A DNA stretch of 64,000 nucleotides from Stutzerimonas stutzeri (GCF_000952685.1 NZ_JYHV01000011.1:62001-126000), one strand, 5' to 3'. Positions 1 to 10,230 are shown, counted from the first letter of the stretch. Notes: generated by a model not told the origin, from the letters alone. Program-made: numbers and translations.

Positions 1-1497
1 GTGCACCACGGCGTTTCCATCACCGACGGCGCGATCATCGCCGCGGCGAAACTGTCGCATCGCTACATCACCGACCGGCAGCTGCCTGACAAGGCCATCG
101 ATTTGATCGACGAGGCGGCCAGCCGCATTCGCATGGAAATCGACTCCAAACCGGAGGAGCTGGATCGCCTCGATCGCCGCCTGATCCAATTGAAGATCGA
201 GCGTGAGGCGCTGAAGAACGAGGACGACGAAGCAACCAAGAAGCGTCTGGCCAAGCTCGATGATGAAATCGTCAAGCTGGAGCGTGAATACGCCGACCTG
301 GAGGAAATCTGGAAGTCGGAAAAGGCTGAAGTGCAGGGCTCGGCTCAGATGCAGCAGAAGATCGAGCAGGCCAAGGCCGATCTGGAGGCTGCGCGGCGCA
401 AGGGCGACCTGTCGCGTATGGCCGAACTGCAGTACGGCATCATTCCCGATCTGGAGCGCAGCCTGCAAATGGTCGACCAGCACGGTAAGACCGAGAATCA
501 GTTGTTGCGCAACAAGGTCACCGACGAGGAAATCGCCGAAGTCGTTTCCAAGTGGACCGGCATTCCAGTGTCGAAGATGCTCGAAGGCGAGCGCGAGAAG
601 TTGCTCAAGATGGAAGACCTGCTGCATCAGCGCGTAATCGGGCAGCACGAGGCAGTTGTCTCGGTCGCCAACGCGGTGCGTCGTTCGCGCGCCGGACTGG
701 CAGATCCGAATCGTCCCAGCGGTTCCTTCCTATTCCTTGGCCCGACCGGCGTGGGCAAGACCGAGTTGTGCAAGGCGCTGGCCGAATTCCTCTTCGATAC
801 CGAGGAGGCGATGATCCGCATCGACATGTCGGAGTTCATGGAAAAGCATTCGGTCGCACGTCTGATCGGCGCGCCGCCGGGGTACGTCGGCTACGAGGAA
901 GGCGGTTACCTGACCGAGGCAGTGCGCCGTAAGCCTTATTCGGTAGTGCTGCTCGATGAGGTCGAGAAGGCGCATCCCGATGTGTTCAATATTCTGCTGC
1001 AAGTGCTTGAGGACGGCCGCCTGACGGATAGCCATGGGCGTACGGTGGACTTCCGCAACACCGTGATCGTGATGACGTCGAATCTGGGATCGACCCAGAT
1101 TCAGGAGTTGGTGGGTGATCCTGATGCTCAACGCGCAGCCGTGATGGATGCGGTAAGCAATCACTTCCGCCCCGAGTTCATCAATCGTATCGACGAGGTG
1201 GTGGTGTTCGACCCGCTGGCCCGCGAGCAGATCGCAGGTATCGCGCAGATCCAGCTCGGTCGTCTGCGGCAACGCCTGGCAGAGCGCGAGCTCAGCCTGG
1301 AACTCAGCAACGAGGCCATGGACAAGCTGGTTGCCGTTGGCTACGACCCGGTCTATGGTGCGCGACCCCTGAAACGCGCCATCCAGCGCTGGATCGAGAA
1401 CCCGCTCGCGCAGAACATACTGTCTGGCGCGTTCGAGCAGGGTTCTTCCATCGTCGGCAAAGTGGAGGGCGACGAGATCCGCTTCGCCAAAGCGTGA
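1..1497 (+). CDS. clpB: ATP-dependent disaggregase ClpB, C-terminal part (5' end outside window)
   Basis: This is the last 498 residues of ClpB (family length about 860), the Hsp100 chaperone that works with DnaK to pull proteins out of aggregates in the cytosol. The fragment begins in the end of the first AAA+ domain ([21 protein letters not shown], shown here as [10 protein letters not shown] then [10 protein letters not shown]). A charged coiled-coil middle domain follows at about residues 55-180. The second AAA+ domain has Walker A GPTGVGKT at 247-254, a GYVGYEEGG pore loop near 295 and Walker B LLDE at 317-320. The C-terminal D2-small domain ([20 protein letters not shown]) is intact. 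The GTG at position 1 is an internal valine codon, not the start. Confidence 0.97.
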   Translation: MHHGVSITDGAIIAAAKLSHRYITDRQLPDKAIDLIDEAASRIRMEIDSKPEELDRLDRRLIQLKIEREALKNEDDEATKKRLAKLDDEIVKLEREYADLEEIWKSEKAEVQGSAQMQQKIEQAKADLEAARRKGDLSRMAELQYGIIPDLERSLQMVDQHGKTENQLLRNKVTDEEIAEVVSKWTGIPVSKMLEGEREKLLKMEDLLHQRVIGQHEAVVSVANAVRRSRAGLADPNRPSGSFLFLGPTGVGKTELCKALAEFLFDTEEAMIRIDMSEFMEKHSVARLIGAPPGYVGYEEGGYLTEAVRRKPYSVVLLDEVEKAHPDVFNILLQVLEDGRLTDSHGRTVDFRNTVIVMTSNLGSTQIQELVGDPDAQRAAVMDAVSNHFRPEFINRIDEVVVFDPLAREQIAGIAQIQLGRLRQRLAERELSLELSNEAMDKLVAVGYDPVYGARPLKRAIQRWIENPLAQNILSGAFEQGSSIVGKVEGDEIRFAKA

Positions 1498-1509
1498 GCC
1501 TGGCAAAGA

Positions 1510-1527
1510 GCCGCCCATGCGGGCGGC
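1510..1527 (+). terminator. Possible clpB terminator hairpin
   Basis: A 7-bp perfect stem (GCCGCCC/GGGCGGC) with a 4-base loop lies 12 bases past the clpB stop. No T-run follows, so termination here is only plausible. Confidence 0.35.
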
Positions 1528-1617
1528 GCTGAGGTCATTGCGACGGGCTCGTTGCCGTCGCTCGACGGGAGGGCTGAGGTAACTCGCAAAGCATTGTAGT
1601 AAATCGCATTTTTTCTG

Positions 1618-1645
1618 TTGACAGGCGCGTCGAGAACCGTAAAAT
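1618..1645 (+). promoter_or_regulatory. tRNA operon promoter with GC-rich discriminator
   Basis: A TTGACA -35 (1618-1623) is followed after 16 bases by a TAAAAT -10 (1640-1645). A run of GC (GGCGCGCC) comes immediately after. A GC-rich discriminator is typical of stringently controlled stable-RNA promoters. The first tRNA starts about 60 bases downstream. Confidence 0.7.
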
Positions 1646-1711
1646 GGCGCGCCTCTGAGGGGGGTTTGCAAGGCGGCACAGCAAACCATCCAACGAGCTG
1701 GAAGTGATAGT

Positions 1712-1787
1712 TCCGCGATAGCTCAGTCGGTAGAGCAAATGACTGTTAATCATTGGGTCCCAGGTTCGAGTCCTGGTCGCGGAGCCA
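1712..1787 (+). tRNA. tRNA-Asn (GTT)
   Basis: Acceptor stem TCCGCGA pairs with TCGCGGA. The anticodon loop CTGTTAA carries GTT at 1745-1747. The T-arm contains GGTTCGAGTCC, and CCA is encoded at 1785-1787. It is first of three tRNAs that probably share one transcript. Confidence 0.97.
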
Positions 1788-1796
1788 ATTTCCAAT

Positions 1797-1873
1797 CGGG
1801 GTATAGCGCAGTCCGGTAGCGCGCCTGCTTTGGGAGCAGGATGTCGGGAGTTCGAATCCCCCTACCCCGACCA
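1797..1873 (+). tRNA. tRNA-Pro (TGG)
   Basis: Acceptor stem CGGGGTA pairs with TACCCCG. The anticodon loop TTTGGGA gives anticodon TGG at 1831-1833. CCA is encoded. It begins 9 bases after tRNA-Asn. Confidence 0.97.
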
Positions 1874-1878
1874 ATTTT

Positions 1879-1954
1879 GGGTCGTTAGCTCAGTTGGTAG
1901 AGCAGTTGGCTTTTAACCAATTGGTCGTAGGTTCGAATCCTACACGACCCACCA
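1879..1954 (+). tRNA. tRNA-Lys (TTT)
   Basis: Acceptor stem GGGTCGT pairs with ACGACCC. The anticodon loop CTTTTAA gives TTT at 1912-1914. CCA is encoded. It begins 5 bases after tRNA-Pro. Confidence 0.97.
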
Positions 1955-1978
1955 AACTGCCTTGCAGAAAGGCATGAG

Positions 1979-2013
1979 AACCGGAAGATTCCGAGCGAAT
2001 CTTCCGGTTTTTT
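1979..2013 (+). terminator. Rho-independent terminator of the tRNA operon
   Basis: A perfect 12-bp inverted repeat (AACCGGAAGATT / AATCTTCCGGTT) with a 7-base loop is followed by a T-run. It lies 24 bases past tRNA-Lys. Confidence 0.92.
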
Positions 2014-2110
2014 ATTGCCTGCCAATTATTTCGCGGTCACCCGGTCATGGTTGCGCCATGTTCTGCCGGCACCGTCCTCGTGTAGGGCGGTGCTGGCTCT
2101 GTGCGTTCGG

Positions 2111-3406
2111 TCAGTGCAGCTTGAGGCGGGGTACCGTGCTGGTCGTGAGCTTGTCACCGATCATCATCAGCCCCGTGCGCGCGACTCCGTACAGCGCGAT
2201 CTGGTGCATTCGGTACAGCGAAACATAGAACATCCGGGCCAGCCAGCCCTCGAGCATGACATTGCCGGTGAGGTTGCCCATCAAATTGCCGACGGCGGAA
2301 AAGCTCGACAGGGAAATCAGGGAGCCATAATCGCGGTAGCGATAACTGGGCAGGCTCTGCCCTTGGAGTCGTCGGGCGAGCGATTTAGCGAGCATGGAGG
2401 CCTGCTGATGTGCGGCCTGTGCACGCGGTGGTACGTTGCGGTCGCTGTCCGGTTGCGGGCAGGCCGCGCAGTCGCCGAAGGCGAATATGTTTTCGTCTCG
2501 CGTGGTCTGCAAGGTTGGCAGTACCTGCAATTGATTGATTCGATTGGTTTCCAGGCCATCTATTTCGCGCAGGAAGTGTGGCGCTCTGATGCCGGCCGCC
2601 CAGACCTTCAGCGTAGCTGGTACGAAGTCGCCATTCTTGGTGTGCAATCCTTCATCCGTCACTTCACTGACTGCGGCGTCGGTGAGCACGCTCACGCCCA
2701 GGTCGCGAAGAGTCTGGTGTACCGGTTGGCTGATGCGCTCCGGTAACGCTGGCAGAACCCGCGGGCCAGCTTCTATAAGCGTGATATGGACGTTTTCCGG
2801 CTTGATGCCGTCCAACCCGTAGGCGGCGAGTTCGCGCGCGGCGTGGTGCAGTTCCGCGGCCAGCTCGACACCGGTAGCGCCAGCACCGACGATGGCCATG
2901 TCGATGGTGCTGTGGTGACCTTCGCTGGCGTGGGCGCGCATGTAACGGCTGAGCAGTTGGCGGTGGAAGCGTTCGGCCTGCTCGCGGGTGTCGAGGAAAA
3001 TGCAGTGCTCGGCCGCGCCCTTGGTGCCGAAGTCGTTGGTAGTACTGCCGACTGCGATCACCAGGGTGTCGTAGCTGAGCGTGCGAGCCGGCACCAGTTC
3101 GACGCCATGCTCGTCGAACGAGGCGGCGAGATGTACGCACTTGCGTTCCCGGTCCAGGCCACTCATACGGCCCATCTGAAACTCGAAGTGGTTCCACTTC
3201 GCCTGGGCGACGTAATTGAGCTCATCGGCGGATGAGTTCAGCGAGCCGGCGGCCACCTCATGCAGTAAAGGTTTCCAGATATGCGTCAGGTTGGCGTCGA
3301 TCAGCGTGATGCGGGCCTTGCCGCGCTTGCCCAACGTTCTACCCAGGCGGGTGGCAAGCTCCAGGCCGCCGGCGCCGCCGCCGACGATTACGATGCGATG
3401 TGTCAT
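2111..3406 (-). CDS. ndh: Type II NADH:quinone oxidoreductase (NDH-2)
   Basis: This 431-residue flavoprotein transfers electrons from NADH to quinone at the inner membrane without pumping protons. It opens with an FAD-binding Rossmann motif (IVIVGGGAGGLELA, residues 5-18). A second GxGxxG (VGAGATGVELA, near 170) marks NAD(H) binding. The late segment FAFGDCAACPQ is the conserved FAD-contact motif of the family. The C-terminal part (GNLMGNLTGNVMLEGW onward) matches the membrane-anchoring end of bacterial Ndh. Length is normal. It stands alone, convergent with the tRNA operon. Confidence 0.92.
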   Translation of the reverse strand: MTHRIVIVGGGAGGLELATRLGRTLGKRGKARITLIDANLTHIWKPLLHEVAAGSLNSSADELNYVAQAKWNHFEFQMGRMSGLDRERKCVHLAASFDEHGVELVPARTLSYDTLVIAVGSTTNDFGTKGAAEHCIFLDTREQAERFHRQLLSRYMRAHASEGHHSTIDMAIVGAGATGVELAAELHHAARELAAYGLDGIKPENVHITLIEAGPRVLPALPERISQPVHQTLRDLGVSVLTDAAVSEVTDEGLHTKNGDFVPATLKVWAAGIRAPHFLREIDGLETNRINQLQVLPTLQTTRDENIFAFGDCAACPQPDSDRNVPPRAQAAHQQASMLAKSLARRLQGQSLPSYRYRDYGSLISLSSFSAVGNLMGNLTGNVMLEGWLARMFYVSLYRMHQIALYGVARTGLMMIGDKLTTSTVPRLKLH

Positions 3407-3465
3407 GAAATGAACTCATAAGGCTTTGCGGAATTCGGTCGTCATCTGGGCGAGGAACGGCTTGC

Positions 3466-3639
3466 TCATAACACCAGATGGCTCAGGAAGCGGCTCAGCA
3501 GGCCTAAGCCGGCGACCACGACCAGTACCAGCACAAGAAGCAGCCAGGGCCGAAAGGGTCGGCGCTCGACTTGATGCTGCGGCGCGCTGAGGTACTGATC
3601 AACGCGTTTCTGGTCTTCTGGATTCAGGCGGCTGGGCAT
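3466..3639 (-). CDS. Small membrane protein, DUF3094 family
   Basis: A 57-residue protein beginning MPSRLNPEDQKRVDQYL. A basic linker (VERRPFRPW) leads into one hydrophobic helix (LLLVLVLVVVAGLGLLS), so it is probably a single-pass inner-membrane protein with a short cytosolic N-terminus. This matches the Pseudomonas DUF3094 family, whose function is unknown. The start was chosen because GAGG precedes that ATG; the longer frame upstream adds a sequence that looks non-conserved. It lies just upstream of ndh on the same strand, with about 60 bases between them. Confidence 0.8.
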   Translation of the reverse strand: MPSRLNPEDQKRVDQYLSAPQHQVERRPFRPWLLLVLVLVVVAGLGLLSRFLSHLVL

Positions 3640-3804
3640 ACGCACCTCGAAAGGGAATGCAGGCATTCTAGCGGTGCGACGGTAAAAGCCAAGCGCGATG
3701 GCAGAACGCCTGAGGCTTCGGTGGAATGGCGGGACGGTGTGGGGCGGTGCTGCGGTTTCAAAATGGCACGGCACGCAGGCTTTTTCCTGCATGCCGTGTG
3801 GGGG

Positions 3805-6090
3805 CTATCGACCGTTGTTTTTCAGGTTTCGAAGGTTGCCGATCACGGATTCCAGTGCGCGGTCGAAGAGCAAGGCATCGTTGAGCAGGCGTATGGCGTT
3901 GCGACGGAACTCGATGGCGAGTCCCATCCGGGTCTTTTCCAGGACCTTCATGCCGGTGCGATTGACGAAAATGTATTTGCCCGTGGGTTTGATCACGGCG
4001 GCCAGCTTGCAACGAAGCTTGTGGTCCTCGTCTTCCTGAAATTCGACCCAGCTGCCGACGCGCAGATTGTCAACCTGGATCAGCGCTTCGTCATTATCAG
4101 CCAGGTTGATTTCGGGTTCCTGCTCACGACTTTCGCCGGGAGCCAGCAGGACGATTTCCTCGTTTACCTCGACCATTGCGGGAACAGCGGTCTCATCGGC
4201 GTGATCTTCACGCGGAGGTAGCTCCAGCTTGTCTCCGGTGAGGATCTTGTCGCGAGCGAGCGGATTTGATTGAGCCTGCTGCGCCGGCGGGTTGAGTTGC
4301 TGCAGTGTCTGTACGTGCAGCGCTTCGAGTCGGGTGAAGAAGTCGCTGGTGGAGAAGGGGTCGAACGCCGCGCTGACCAGTCCTTCACGAAGGTTCTTTA
4401 GCAGGCTTGGAACCAGCTCAAGCAGCTGTTCCCGGGACTCGGGATCATCATGCGGTGTAACGCTCCAGATTAGATCGTCCATGGTGGCAAGAGCGGCCTG
4501 CCACTGCTCGGATTGGGTGCCATGTTTCAGGCAGGTCAGCAGCAACACTTTGCTCCAGGCTTCCTGCAGCAGGCGGACGACCACCTCGGGGAGGGTTTTG
4601 CCAAGCAAGCGCTGGTTGAGCGCGTGCTCCACTTCCTGACGGGCCATTTCGGCCTTGGCGCGTCCTTCCTCAGCGTCGCGTGTGCGCTGTTCGAGAAGCT
4701 CGCTGCGTCGGCGCTCGTCACCTGTGAAGGCAAGGAAATCGGCAAGCAGCTCGGAAAAGATGGCAGGGTCGTCGACGAAATCGTTCAGCAAGCGAGACAC
4801 GACCTGCTCGATCTTCTGGTACAGGCTGTCGCGTTGGGCTGCGTCCTGATCGACCCAACCCATGGCGGCTGAGGCGATCTCGTTGAGCAGACGGCGTGCC
4901 GGATGACTGCCACGGCTGAAGAAGGTCTTGTCGAGAACGGCAACCTTCAGTACAGGGATCTGCAGGCGTCCGATCAGGGCCTTGAGTGAGTCGGGCAGGG
5001 TGCGGTCGTCGAGAATGAATTCGAACAGCATCGACACCAGATTTATGACGTCTTCGTCGACCTCGCCGACCACGCGTGATTTGCCGCTCTTGGCGCTGAC
5101 ACGATGCAGGAGCTGCTCGAGCTGGCTCTGCAGATCGTATTCATCGATCTGCTGAGGTGCGCGTGACTGAAGATGCGACAGCAGGCGCATCAGGTCATTG
5201 CTGGAAATCGGTACGGCGTCGCTGGGCATGTTGCGAGCTGGCAGCGCGCTTCCACGCAGCTCTGAAAGCAGCGCCTGCAGGGTGCCGAATGCTTCCTGGG
5301 CGCCTTCATCGGCGAATGCCGGGGCCTCGCTGAATCCTGTGCCTGAGCGCGGTGCGCTGCCGCTCGAGGCACCGGGGCGGCCATGCGAGCGGCGCGGCTG
5401 GGCGGATTGCAACTCTGGAAGGATGCCGGCTGCGACCAGTGTCTGGTTCGATTCAGCGTAGAGCTGGTCGAGGTCCGTCAGCACGTAGCGCTCGAACAAC
5501 TTGAGAATGATCAGCTTGACCTTGATCTCAACGCCCAGGCTGCGGCAGGCCTCGAGGAAGTATTCACAGAGTTGCTGGGGGCCGAGCGGGTTGTTCTTGT
5601 CGTCCAGCTTTCTGCTGACCAGCACATTCATGCGAGTGGTGAGGTGGCTGAGTGACTGGCTGGCGCGGCTCATGACCTTGGCGACCATGGTGTCGATCGC
5701 GACCGACTCTTCCAGCTCGTCGTTCTGCACCAGTGCCAGGCTTTCAAAGGATGTTTCCGGCTGTGCCGGTTTGCCGATTTCGTACTGGTTGAGCTTGGCG
5801 AACGACTCGAAAACCTGCTGCAGGAAGCCGCGCTCGATACCGCGGCGCTTCATGCGCAGGTCGCGCATGGCCTCGAAGAACGCATTCTGTTCGGCATTGC
5901 TGGTGGCGCGATCGGCGATTTCAAAAAGTGAGTCGTCGGCGTTATCGAACAGGGTTTGCAAGGCCAGGCGCAGCTGCTGTGCCGCTTTGTCGCGCACGCT
6001 GATGAGCGCGACAGGTAGTCTACCTGCCGGCGAGGTCGGCTTTTGCTCAGGGGCGGCCTTGAGGTGCACCACTTTCGCATCGGTTCGCAT
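3805..6090 (-). CDS. DUF1631 family protein
   Basis: A 761-residue cytosolic protein of the DUF1631 family found in Pseudomonas and relatives. It is mostly helical and acidic, with no signal peptide or membrane segment. The N-terminal third reads as helical bundle (for example RDKAAQQLRLALQTLFDNAD). A low-complexity S/G/R-rich linker lies near residues 235-260. The C-terminal part contains a PilZ-like beta-rich stretch (VGSWVEFQEDEDHKLRCKLA, then GKYIFVNRTGMKV). That suggests possible cyclic-di-GMP sensing, but I see no clear RxxxR motif in it, so this is tentative. GGAGAG precedes the ATG. Function unknown. Confidence 0.85.
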   Translation of the reverse strand: MRTDAKVVHLKAAPEQKPTSPAGRLPVALISVRDKAAQQLRLALQTLFDNADDSLFEIADRATSNAEQNAFFEAMRDLRMKRRGIERGFLQQVFESFAKLNQYEIGKPAQPETSFESLALVQNDELEESVAIDTMVAKVMSRASQSLSHLTTRMNVLVSRKLDDKNNPLGPQQLCEYFLEACRSLGVEIKVKLIILKLFERYVLTDLDQLYAESNQTLVAAGILPELQSAQPRRSHGRPGASSGSAPRSGTGFSEAPAFADEGAQEAFGTLQALLSELRGSALPARNMPSDAVPISSNDLMRLLSHLQSRAPQQIDEYDLQSQLEQLLHRVSAKSGKSRVVGEVDEDVINLVSMLFEFILDDRTLPDSLKALIGRLQIPVLKVAVLDKTFFSRGSHPARRLLNEIASAAMGWVDQDAAQRDSLYQKIEQVVSRLLNDFVDDPAIFSELLADFLAFTGDERRRSELLEQRTRDAEEGRAKAEMARQEVEHALNQRLLGKTLPEVVVRLLQEAWSKVLLLTCLKHGTQSEQWQAALATMDDLIWSVTPHDDPESREQLLELVPSLLKNLREGLVSAAFDPFSTSDFFTRLEALHVQTLQQLNPPAQQAQSNPLARDKILTGDKLELPPREDHADETAVPAMVEVNEEIVLLAPGESREQEPEINLADNDEALIQVDNLRVGSWVEFQEDEDHKLRCKLAAVIKPTGKYIFVNRTGMKVLEKTRMGLAIEFRRNAIRLLNDALLFDRALESVIGNLRNLKNNGR

Positions 6091-6421
6091 CGAGACTCTC
6101 CGGTCGCCTGTGATTCAGGCGCTCAACACCGCGTAGCATGCCGCTGATCACGGGCAGGGGCAACGGCTTGTCAATTCGGCAAGGGTTCGCCATTTCCGTG
6201 GCGCCAATTTACGGGTCCATTATATGCACCTTGTTAATAAGCCTAGCGCGGATTTGTTATGGACATGATGCAGCTCACACATACTCGCCAAATTCCTACA
6301 GGCGGTCGGAAAAGGCATGAGACGGTGGCATTGGCCTGACGTCATTCATCCCCGTCTCCAGTCCCATGCTGCATGATCGGCCGAAGCTTTATACTCTCGC
6401 CGAATTATATGGGAGCCCGTC
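6091..6421. other. Divergent intergenic region between DUF1631 gene and nadC
   Basis: 331 bases without a credible gene. It must carry the promoters of both divergent genes. An AT-rich stretch (CTTGTTAATAAGCC near 6230) and TATACT near 6391 could serve as promoter elements, but I cannot assign them firmly. Confidence 0.5.
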
Positions 6422-7270
6422 GTGACCAATATCACCCTTGCGGACTTGTCCGCGGAAATCGAAACCAATGTACGCAAGGCGCTGGCCGAGGATGTCGGCA
6501 ATGGCGATATCACCGCGCAGCTGATTCCGGCAGAGCGACTCGCTCATGCCTCGGTCATTACCCGTGAACCGGCCGTGATCAGCGGTACGGCCTGGGTCGA
6601 CGCGGTGTTTCGGCAGTTGGACCCGCGGGTTGCGGTGCATTGGCAGGTGACGGATGGCGAGCAGGTGGCGGCCGACCGTGTGCTGTTTCACCTTGAGGGT
6701 CCTGCGCGTGCGTTGCTCAGTGGTGAGCGCGCGGCGCTGAATTTCCTGCAGATGCTGTCAGGCGTCGCAACCCGTTGTCGACACTATGCCGATCTCGTCG
6801 CAGGCACTGGTGTGCAGTTGCTCGACACCCGAAAAACCATTCCCGGCTTGCGTCTGGCGCAGAAGTACGCGGTTACCTGTGGGGGCTGTCATAACCATCG
6901 AATAGGTCTTTACGACGCCTTCCTGATCAAGGAAAACCATATCGCCGCCTGCGGCGGAATCGCCGAGGCCGTTGCGACGGCTCATCGTATCGCGCCCGGC
7001 AAGCCGGTCGAAGTCGAGGTGGAGAATCTTGATGAGCTGGAGCAGGCGCTCGGGGCCGGTGTCGATGTCGTGATGCTCGATGAGTTGAGTCTGGTCGACA
7101 TGCGTGCCGCGGTTGGCATTGCGGCGGGGAGGGCGAAGCTGGAGGCGTCGGGGGGAATCGATGATGAATCGCTGCGCACGATTGCCGAAACCGGCGTGGA
7201 TTACATTTCGATCGGTGCTCTGACCAAGCATGTCAGAGCAATCGACCTGTCCATGCGTCTGACCCAATAA
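6422..7270 (+). CDS. nadC: Nicotinate-nucleotide pyrophosphorylase (carboxylating)
   Basis: NadC (quinolinate phosphoribosyltransferase, 282 aa) converts quinolinate and PRPP to nicotinate mononucleotide in de novo NAD synthesis. Signature segments are present in order: [58 protein letters not shown], and the C-terminal barrel strands LEASGGID and YISIGALT. The GTG start is supported by GGGAG about seven bases upstream. Length is typical. Confidence 0.97.
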   Translation: MTNITLADLSAEIETNVRKALAEDVGNGDITAQLIPAERLAHASVITREPAVISGTAWVDAVFRQLDPRVAVHWQVTDGEQVAADRVLFHLEGPARALLSGERAALNFLQMLSGVATRCRHYADLVAGTGVQLLDTRKTIPGLRLAQKYAVTCGGCHNHRIGLYDAFLIKENHIAACGGIAEAVATAHRIAPGKPVEVEVENLDELEQALGAGVDVVMLDELSLVDMRAAVGIAAGRAKLEASGGIDDESLRTIAETGVDYISIGALTKHVRAIDLSMRLTQ

Positions 7271-7283
7271 GGAATGCACGAAA

Positions 7284-7301
7284 GCGGCACCAAAGTGCCG
7301 C
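7284..7301. terminator. Hairpin between convergent nadC and zapG
   Basis: A 7-bp perfect stem (GCGGCAC/GTGCCGC) with loop CAAA sits between two converging stops. It may act on both strands. It lacks a clear T-run. Confidence 0.4.
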
Positions 7302-7310
7302 CGATTCGAC

Positions 7311-7742
7311 TCAATGCTTGCTTTTCAGTCCGAAGTTCTCGTGTAGCGTGCCGGGAACATCGGTGTCCTTGGGCGCGTAATCCTTCGGTGGCTCGGTGAA
7401 CGTCGGTGAGGTAAGACGCTCCCGGTGGCTGTGGCTTTCCTCGCTGTGCAATGCGGCGAGCAGGCGCTGCCGGGTCTGTTCGTCCAACGCGAGCTTATCG
7501 GCGCCCTCGGACAGATGATCCTGCATGTCCTGATAGCTGTTGGTCAGCTTGCGCAGCAGGCTTGCGGTCGTGTTGAAATGAGTCACCACTTCGCTTTGAT
7601 AGGTGTCGAAGCGCTCCTGCAGCTCATCTACCTGACGCTGTGTGCTGGTCGGCGCGCTGTTGCGCGCGATCAAAAAACCAATAGCGATGCCGACAATCAC
7701 GCCGACAATTGGGAGCAACCAGGTCGCGAGGGTCTGTTCCAC
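7311..7742 (-). CDS. zapG: YhcB/ZapG family (DUF1043) envelope protein
   Basis: A 143-residue protein with an N-terminal membrane helix (LLPIVGVIVGIAIGFLIA) followed by a cytosolic coiled coil (about residues 30-90) and a hydrophilic tail. This is the layout of YhcB/ZapG, which in E. coli coordinates envelope growth with cell division. The start is GTG, preceded by GAGGA at good spacing. Confidence 0.85.
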   Translation of the reverse strand: MEQTLATWLLPIVGVIVGIAIGFLIARNSAPTSTQRQVDELQERFDTYQSEVVTHFNTTASLLRKLTNSYQDMQDHLSEGADKLALDEQTRQRLLAALHSEESHSHRERLTSPTFTEPPKDYAPKDTDVPGTLHENFGLKSKH

Positions 7743-7993
7743 GAGTACTTCCTCTATATAAACGGCTTGCCTTCAGGCCGCGAAAAACCGTGTGACGGCG
7801 CTCAAATGGGGCGGCTATCAGGCCAGGACACAACTGATAGCCGGGTTCTGCAGCGCCTTGTGCAGTGGTTTTCCCACGGCCTGATACGTTAACGTCTCGT
7901 ACCTGCCCTGTATACCGCGATGCGATGCGAGCGGCCACAGGCGACGTCTATGCAAGACGAGTCGACTTGCCCCAAGGTCACGGAGTTACTTTC

Positions 7994-8620
7994 TTGAAAC
8001 GTGAAAACCCTATATCGATCGACGGTCCGGCCGGCGTGCTCGAAGGCTTGTATTTCGATCAGCCGGATGCACGTGGGCTGGCATTGATCTGTCACCCCAA
8101 TCCCGTCAAGGGCGGGACCATGCTGAACAAAGTGGTGTCGACGCTGCAGCGCACGGCCCGCGATGCGGGCTATGTCACGCTTCGCTTCAACTTTCGCGGG
8201 GTCGGCGGCAGCGCGGGCAGCCATGACATGGACACGGGAGAAATCGACGATGCAGAAGCGGCGCTGCAGTGGTTGCGGGCGCAGCACCCCGAGTTGCCTC
8301 TGACATTGCTCGGGTTTTCATTTGGAGGGTTCGTTGCGGCGGCGCTGGCCGGGAGAGTCGAAGCGAGAGCCGAGCCGCTGGAAAAACTGTTCATGGTCGC
8401 GCCGGCGGTGTCGCGACTTGCAGATCAGCCGCTGGCCGAGCGTTGTGCGCTCACCATTATCCAGCCGGACGATGACGAAGTGATCGACCCGGCCTCGGTG
8501 CATGCCTTCTCCGCCGAGCTTCAACGTCCCCACGAGCTGCTGAAAGTGGCAGAATGCGGCCACTTTTTCCACGGCAAGCTGGTGGACCTGAAAGAGCTGG
8601 TGGCACCGCGGATGGCGTAG
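7994..8620 (+). CDS. Alpha/beta hydrolase, small-esterase type
   Basis: A 208-residue cytosolic alpha/beta hydrolase. It has the early HPNPVKGGTMLNKVV segment, FNFRGVGGSAGS and the nucleophile elbow GFSFGG. Asp in QPDDDEVID and His in CGHFFHGKL complete the catalytic set. This is the family of short dienelactone-hydrolase-like proteins common in proteobacteria; the substrate is unknown. I place the start at the TTG at 7994 because GGAG lies eight bases upstream and family members begin near the KRENPISIDG segment. Upstream in-frame codons encode non-conserved sequence. Confidence 0.85.
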   Translation: MKRENPISIDGPAGVLEGLYFDQPDARGLALICHPNPVKGGTMLNKVVSTLQRTARDAGYVTLRFNFRGVGGSAGSHDMDTGEIDDAEAALQWLRAQHPELPLTLLGFSFGGFVAAALAGRVEARAEPLEKLFMVAPAVSRLADQPLAERCALTIIQPDDDEVIDPASVHAFSAELQRPHELLKVAECGHFFHGKLVDLKELVAPRMA

Positions 8621-8716
8621 CGCGCTGACGGTGTGCGGGCGATCTCGCCTAGCCCCGCGTGCACGCCCGCTCAACGGTCCACTGGCCGTTTGCGCTGACT
8701 GAATCGAGATGATCGT

Positions 8717-10075
8717 ATGAAAACCCGAATCCTTACCGGTATCACCACCACCGGCACGCCCCACCTGGGCAACTACGCCGGTGCCATCCGACCGGCTATC
8801 GTGGCCAGCCGGGAGGCTGATGCCGACTCCTTCTATTTCCTCGCTGATTACCACGCATTGATCAAATGCGACGATCCGTTGCGTATCCAACAGTCGCGCC
8901 TGGAAATCGCCGCCACGTGGCTGGCCTGTGGATTGGATGCGGATCGGGTGACCTTCTATCGCCAATCCGACATTCCGGAGATTCCAGAGCTGACCTGGCT
9001 CCTGACCTGCGTTGCTGGCAAAGGGCTACTGAACCGCGCGCACGCCTACAAGGCCTCGGTGGACAAGAACCTCGAACTGGGCGAAGACCCGGATGCCGGG
9101 GTCACCATGGGATTGTTCAGCTACCCGGTATTGATGGCCGCGGACATTCTGATGTTCAACGCACACAAGGTGCCGGTCGGTCGCGACCAGATTCAGCACG
9201 TGGAAATGGCTCGTGACATCGGTCAGCGCTTCAATCACCTGTTCGGCAAAGGCAAGGAGCTGTTTACCCTGCCAGCCGCCGTGATCGAAGAGGGCGTGGC
9301 GACACTGCCGGGGCTCGACGGGCGCAAGATGTCCAAGAGCTACGACAACACCATCCCGCTGTTCTCCAGCGCCAAGGCACTCAAAGGCACTATCGCCCGC
9401 ATCGTCACCGACTCGAAGTTGCCCGGGGAGCCGAAAGATCCGGACGATTCCCACCTGTTCACGATCTACCAAGCGTTCGCAACACCGGCGCAACTGACCG
9501 AGTTCCGCGCTGATCTGGTCGGCGGCTTGGCGTGGGGCGAGGCCAAGGAACGTCTTTTCCAGTTGCTCGACAATGAGCTGGGCGAGGCGCGCGAACGCTA
9601 TCACGGGCTGATGCAGCGCCCCGGCGAGCTGGAAGACATCCTGCAAGCGGGCGCCGCCAAGGCGCGGAAGATCGCTAAGCCGTTCCTCGGCGAGTTGCGT
9701 GAGGCGGTCGGGTTGCGCAGTTTCCGTAGCGAAGTGACGAGCGCCGCGCCGGTCAAGAAGAAGGGCGGCAAGGCCGCTCGATTCGCCAGCTTCCGCGAGA
9801 GCGACGGCAGCTTTCGCTTTCGCTTTTTCGCCGCTGGCGGTGAAGAGCTGTTGCTGTCGCTCCCATTCAGCGATCCCAAGGCGACAGGCGTGATCAGTCA
9901 GCGCCTGATTGCCCAGGGCGTGGACGCGTTGGAACTCCGTGCCGACGAAGACAATCAATTCACCGTGTGGCTGGATCACGAATGCATCGCGAAAAGCCCG
10001 GTCTACGGCGATGAACAGGCACTGGATGCCGCCATGCAGCGCCTGCGCCAGGCGTTGGCCACGCTTTCCGTGTAA
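8717..10075 (+). CDS. trpS: Tryptophanyl-tRNA synthetase, long Pseudomonas form
   Basis: A class I aminoacyl-tRNA synthetase charging tRNA-Trp. The HIGH-like motif is [11 protein letters not shown] near residue 14, and KMSKS lies near residue 204 ([10 protein letters not shown]). At 452 residues it exceeds the usual 330 or so. The extra C-terminal region after about 335 starts with a Lys-rich linker ([15 protein letters not shown]) and continues as a compact domain, as in other Pseudomonas TrpS proteins. The role of that extension is not known to me. Confidence 0.95.
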   Translation: MKTRILTGITTTGTPHLGNYAGAIRPAIVASREADADSFYFLADYHALIKCDDPLRIQQSRLEIAATWLACGLDADRVTFYRQSDIPEIPELTWLLTCVAGKGLLNRAHAYKASVDKNLELGEDPDAGVTMGLFSYPVLMAADILMFNAHKVPVGRDQIQHVEMARDIGQRFNHLFGKGKELFTLPAAVIEEGVATLPGLDGRKMSKSYDNTIPLFSSAKALKGTIARIVTDSKLPGEPKDPDDSHLFTIYQAFATPAQLTEFRADLVGGLAWGEAKERLFQLLDNELGEARERYHGLMQRPGELEDILQAGAAKARKIAKPFLGELREAVGLRSFRSEVTSAAPVKKKGGKAARFASFRESDGSFRFRFFAAGGEELLLSLPFSDPKATGVISQRLIAQGVDALELRADEDNQFTVWLDHECIAKSPVYGDEQALDAAMQRLRQALATLSV

Positions 10076-10230
10076 TCCCACACGGGTTCGCCGGTCGCGG
10101 CTTGGCCGGCGCATTTCTGCCGAAATCCTGTTACCACTCGAGGCTCGAGCGCTTGAACGACCTGCGTAAATTGCCAACCACCGAGGGCACGGCTAAAGTG
10201 TCGGCCCCGTTTCACTACCCAGACCCCGCC

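Noticed and set aside
730..1689. Long minus-strand open frame (319 codons) antisense to clpB and its 3' gap.
   Set aside because: It mirrors the codon structure of clpB in GC-rich DNA and resembles no family.
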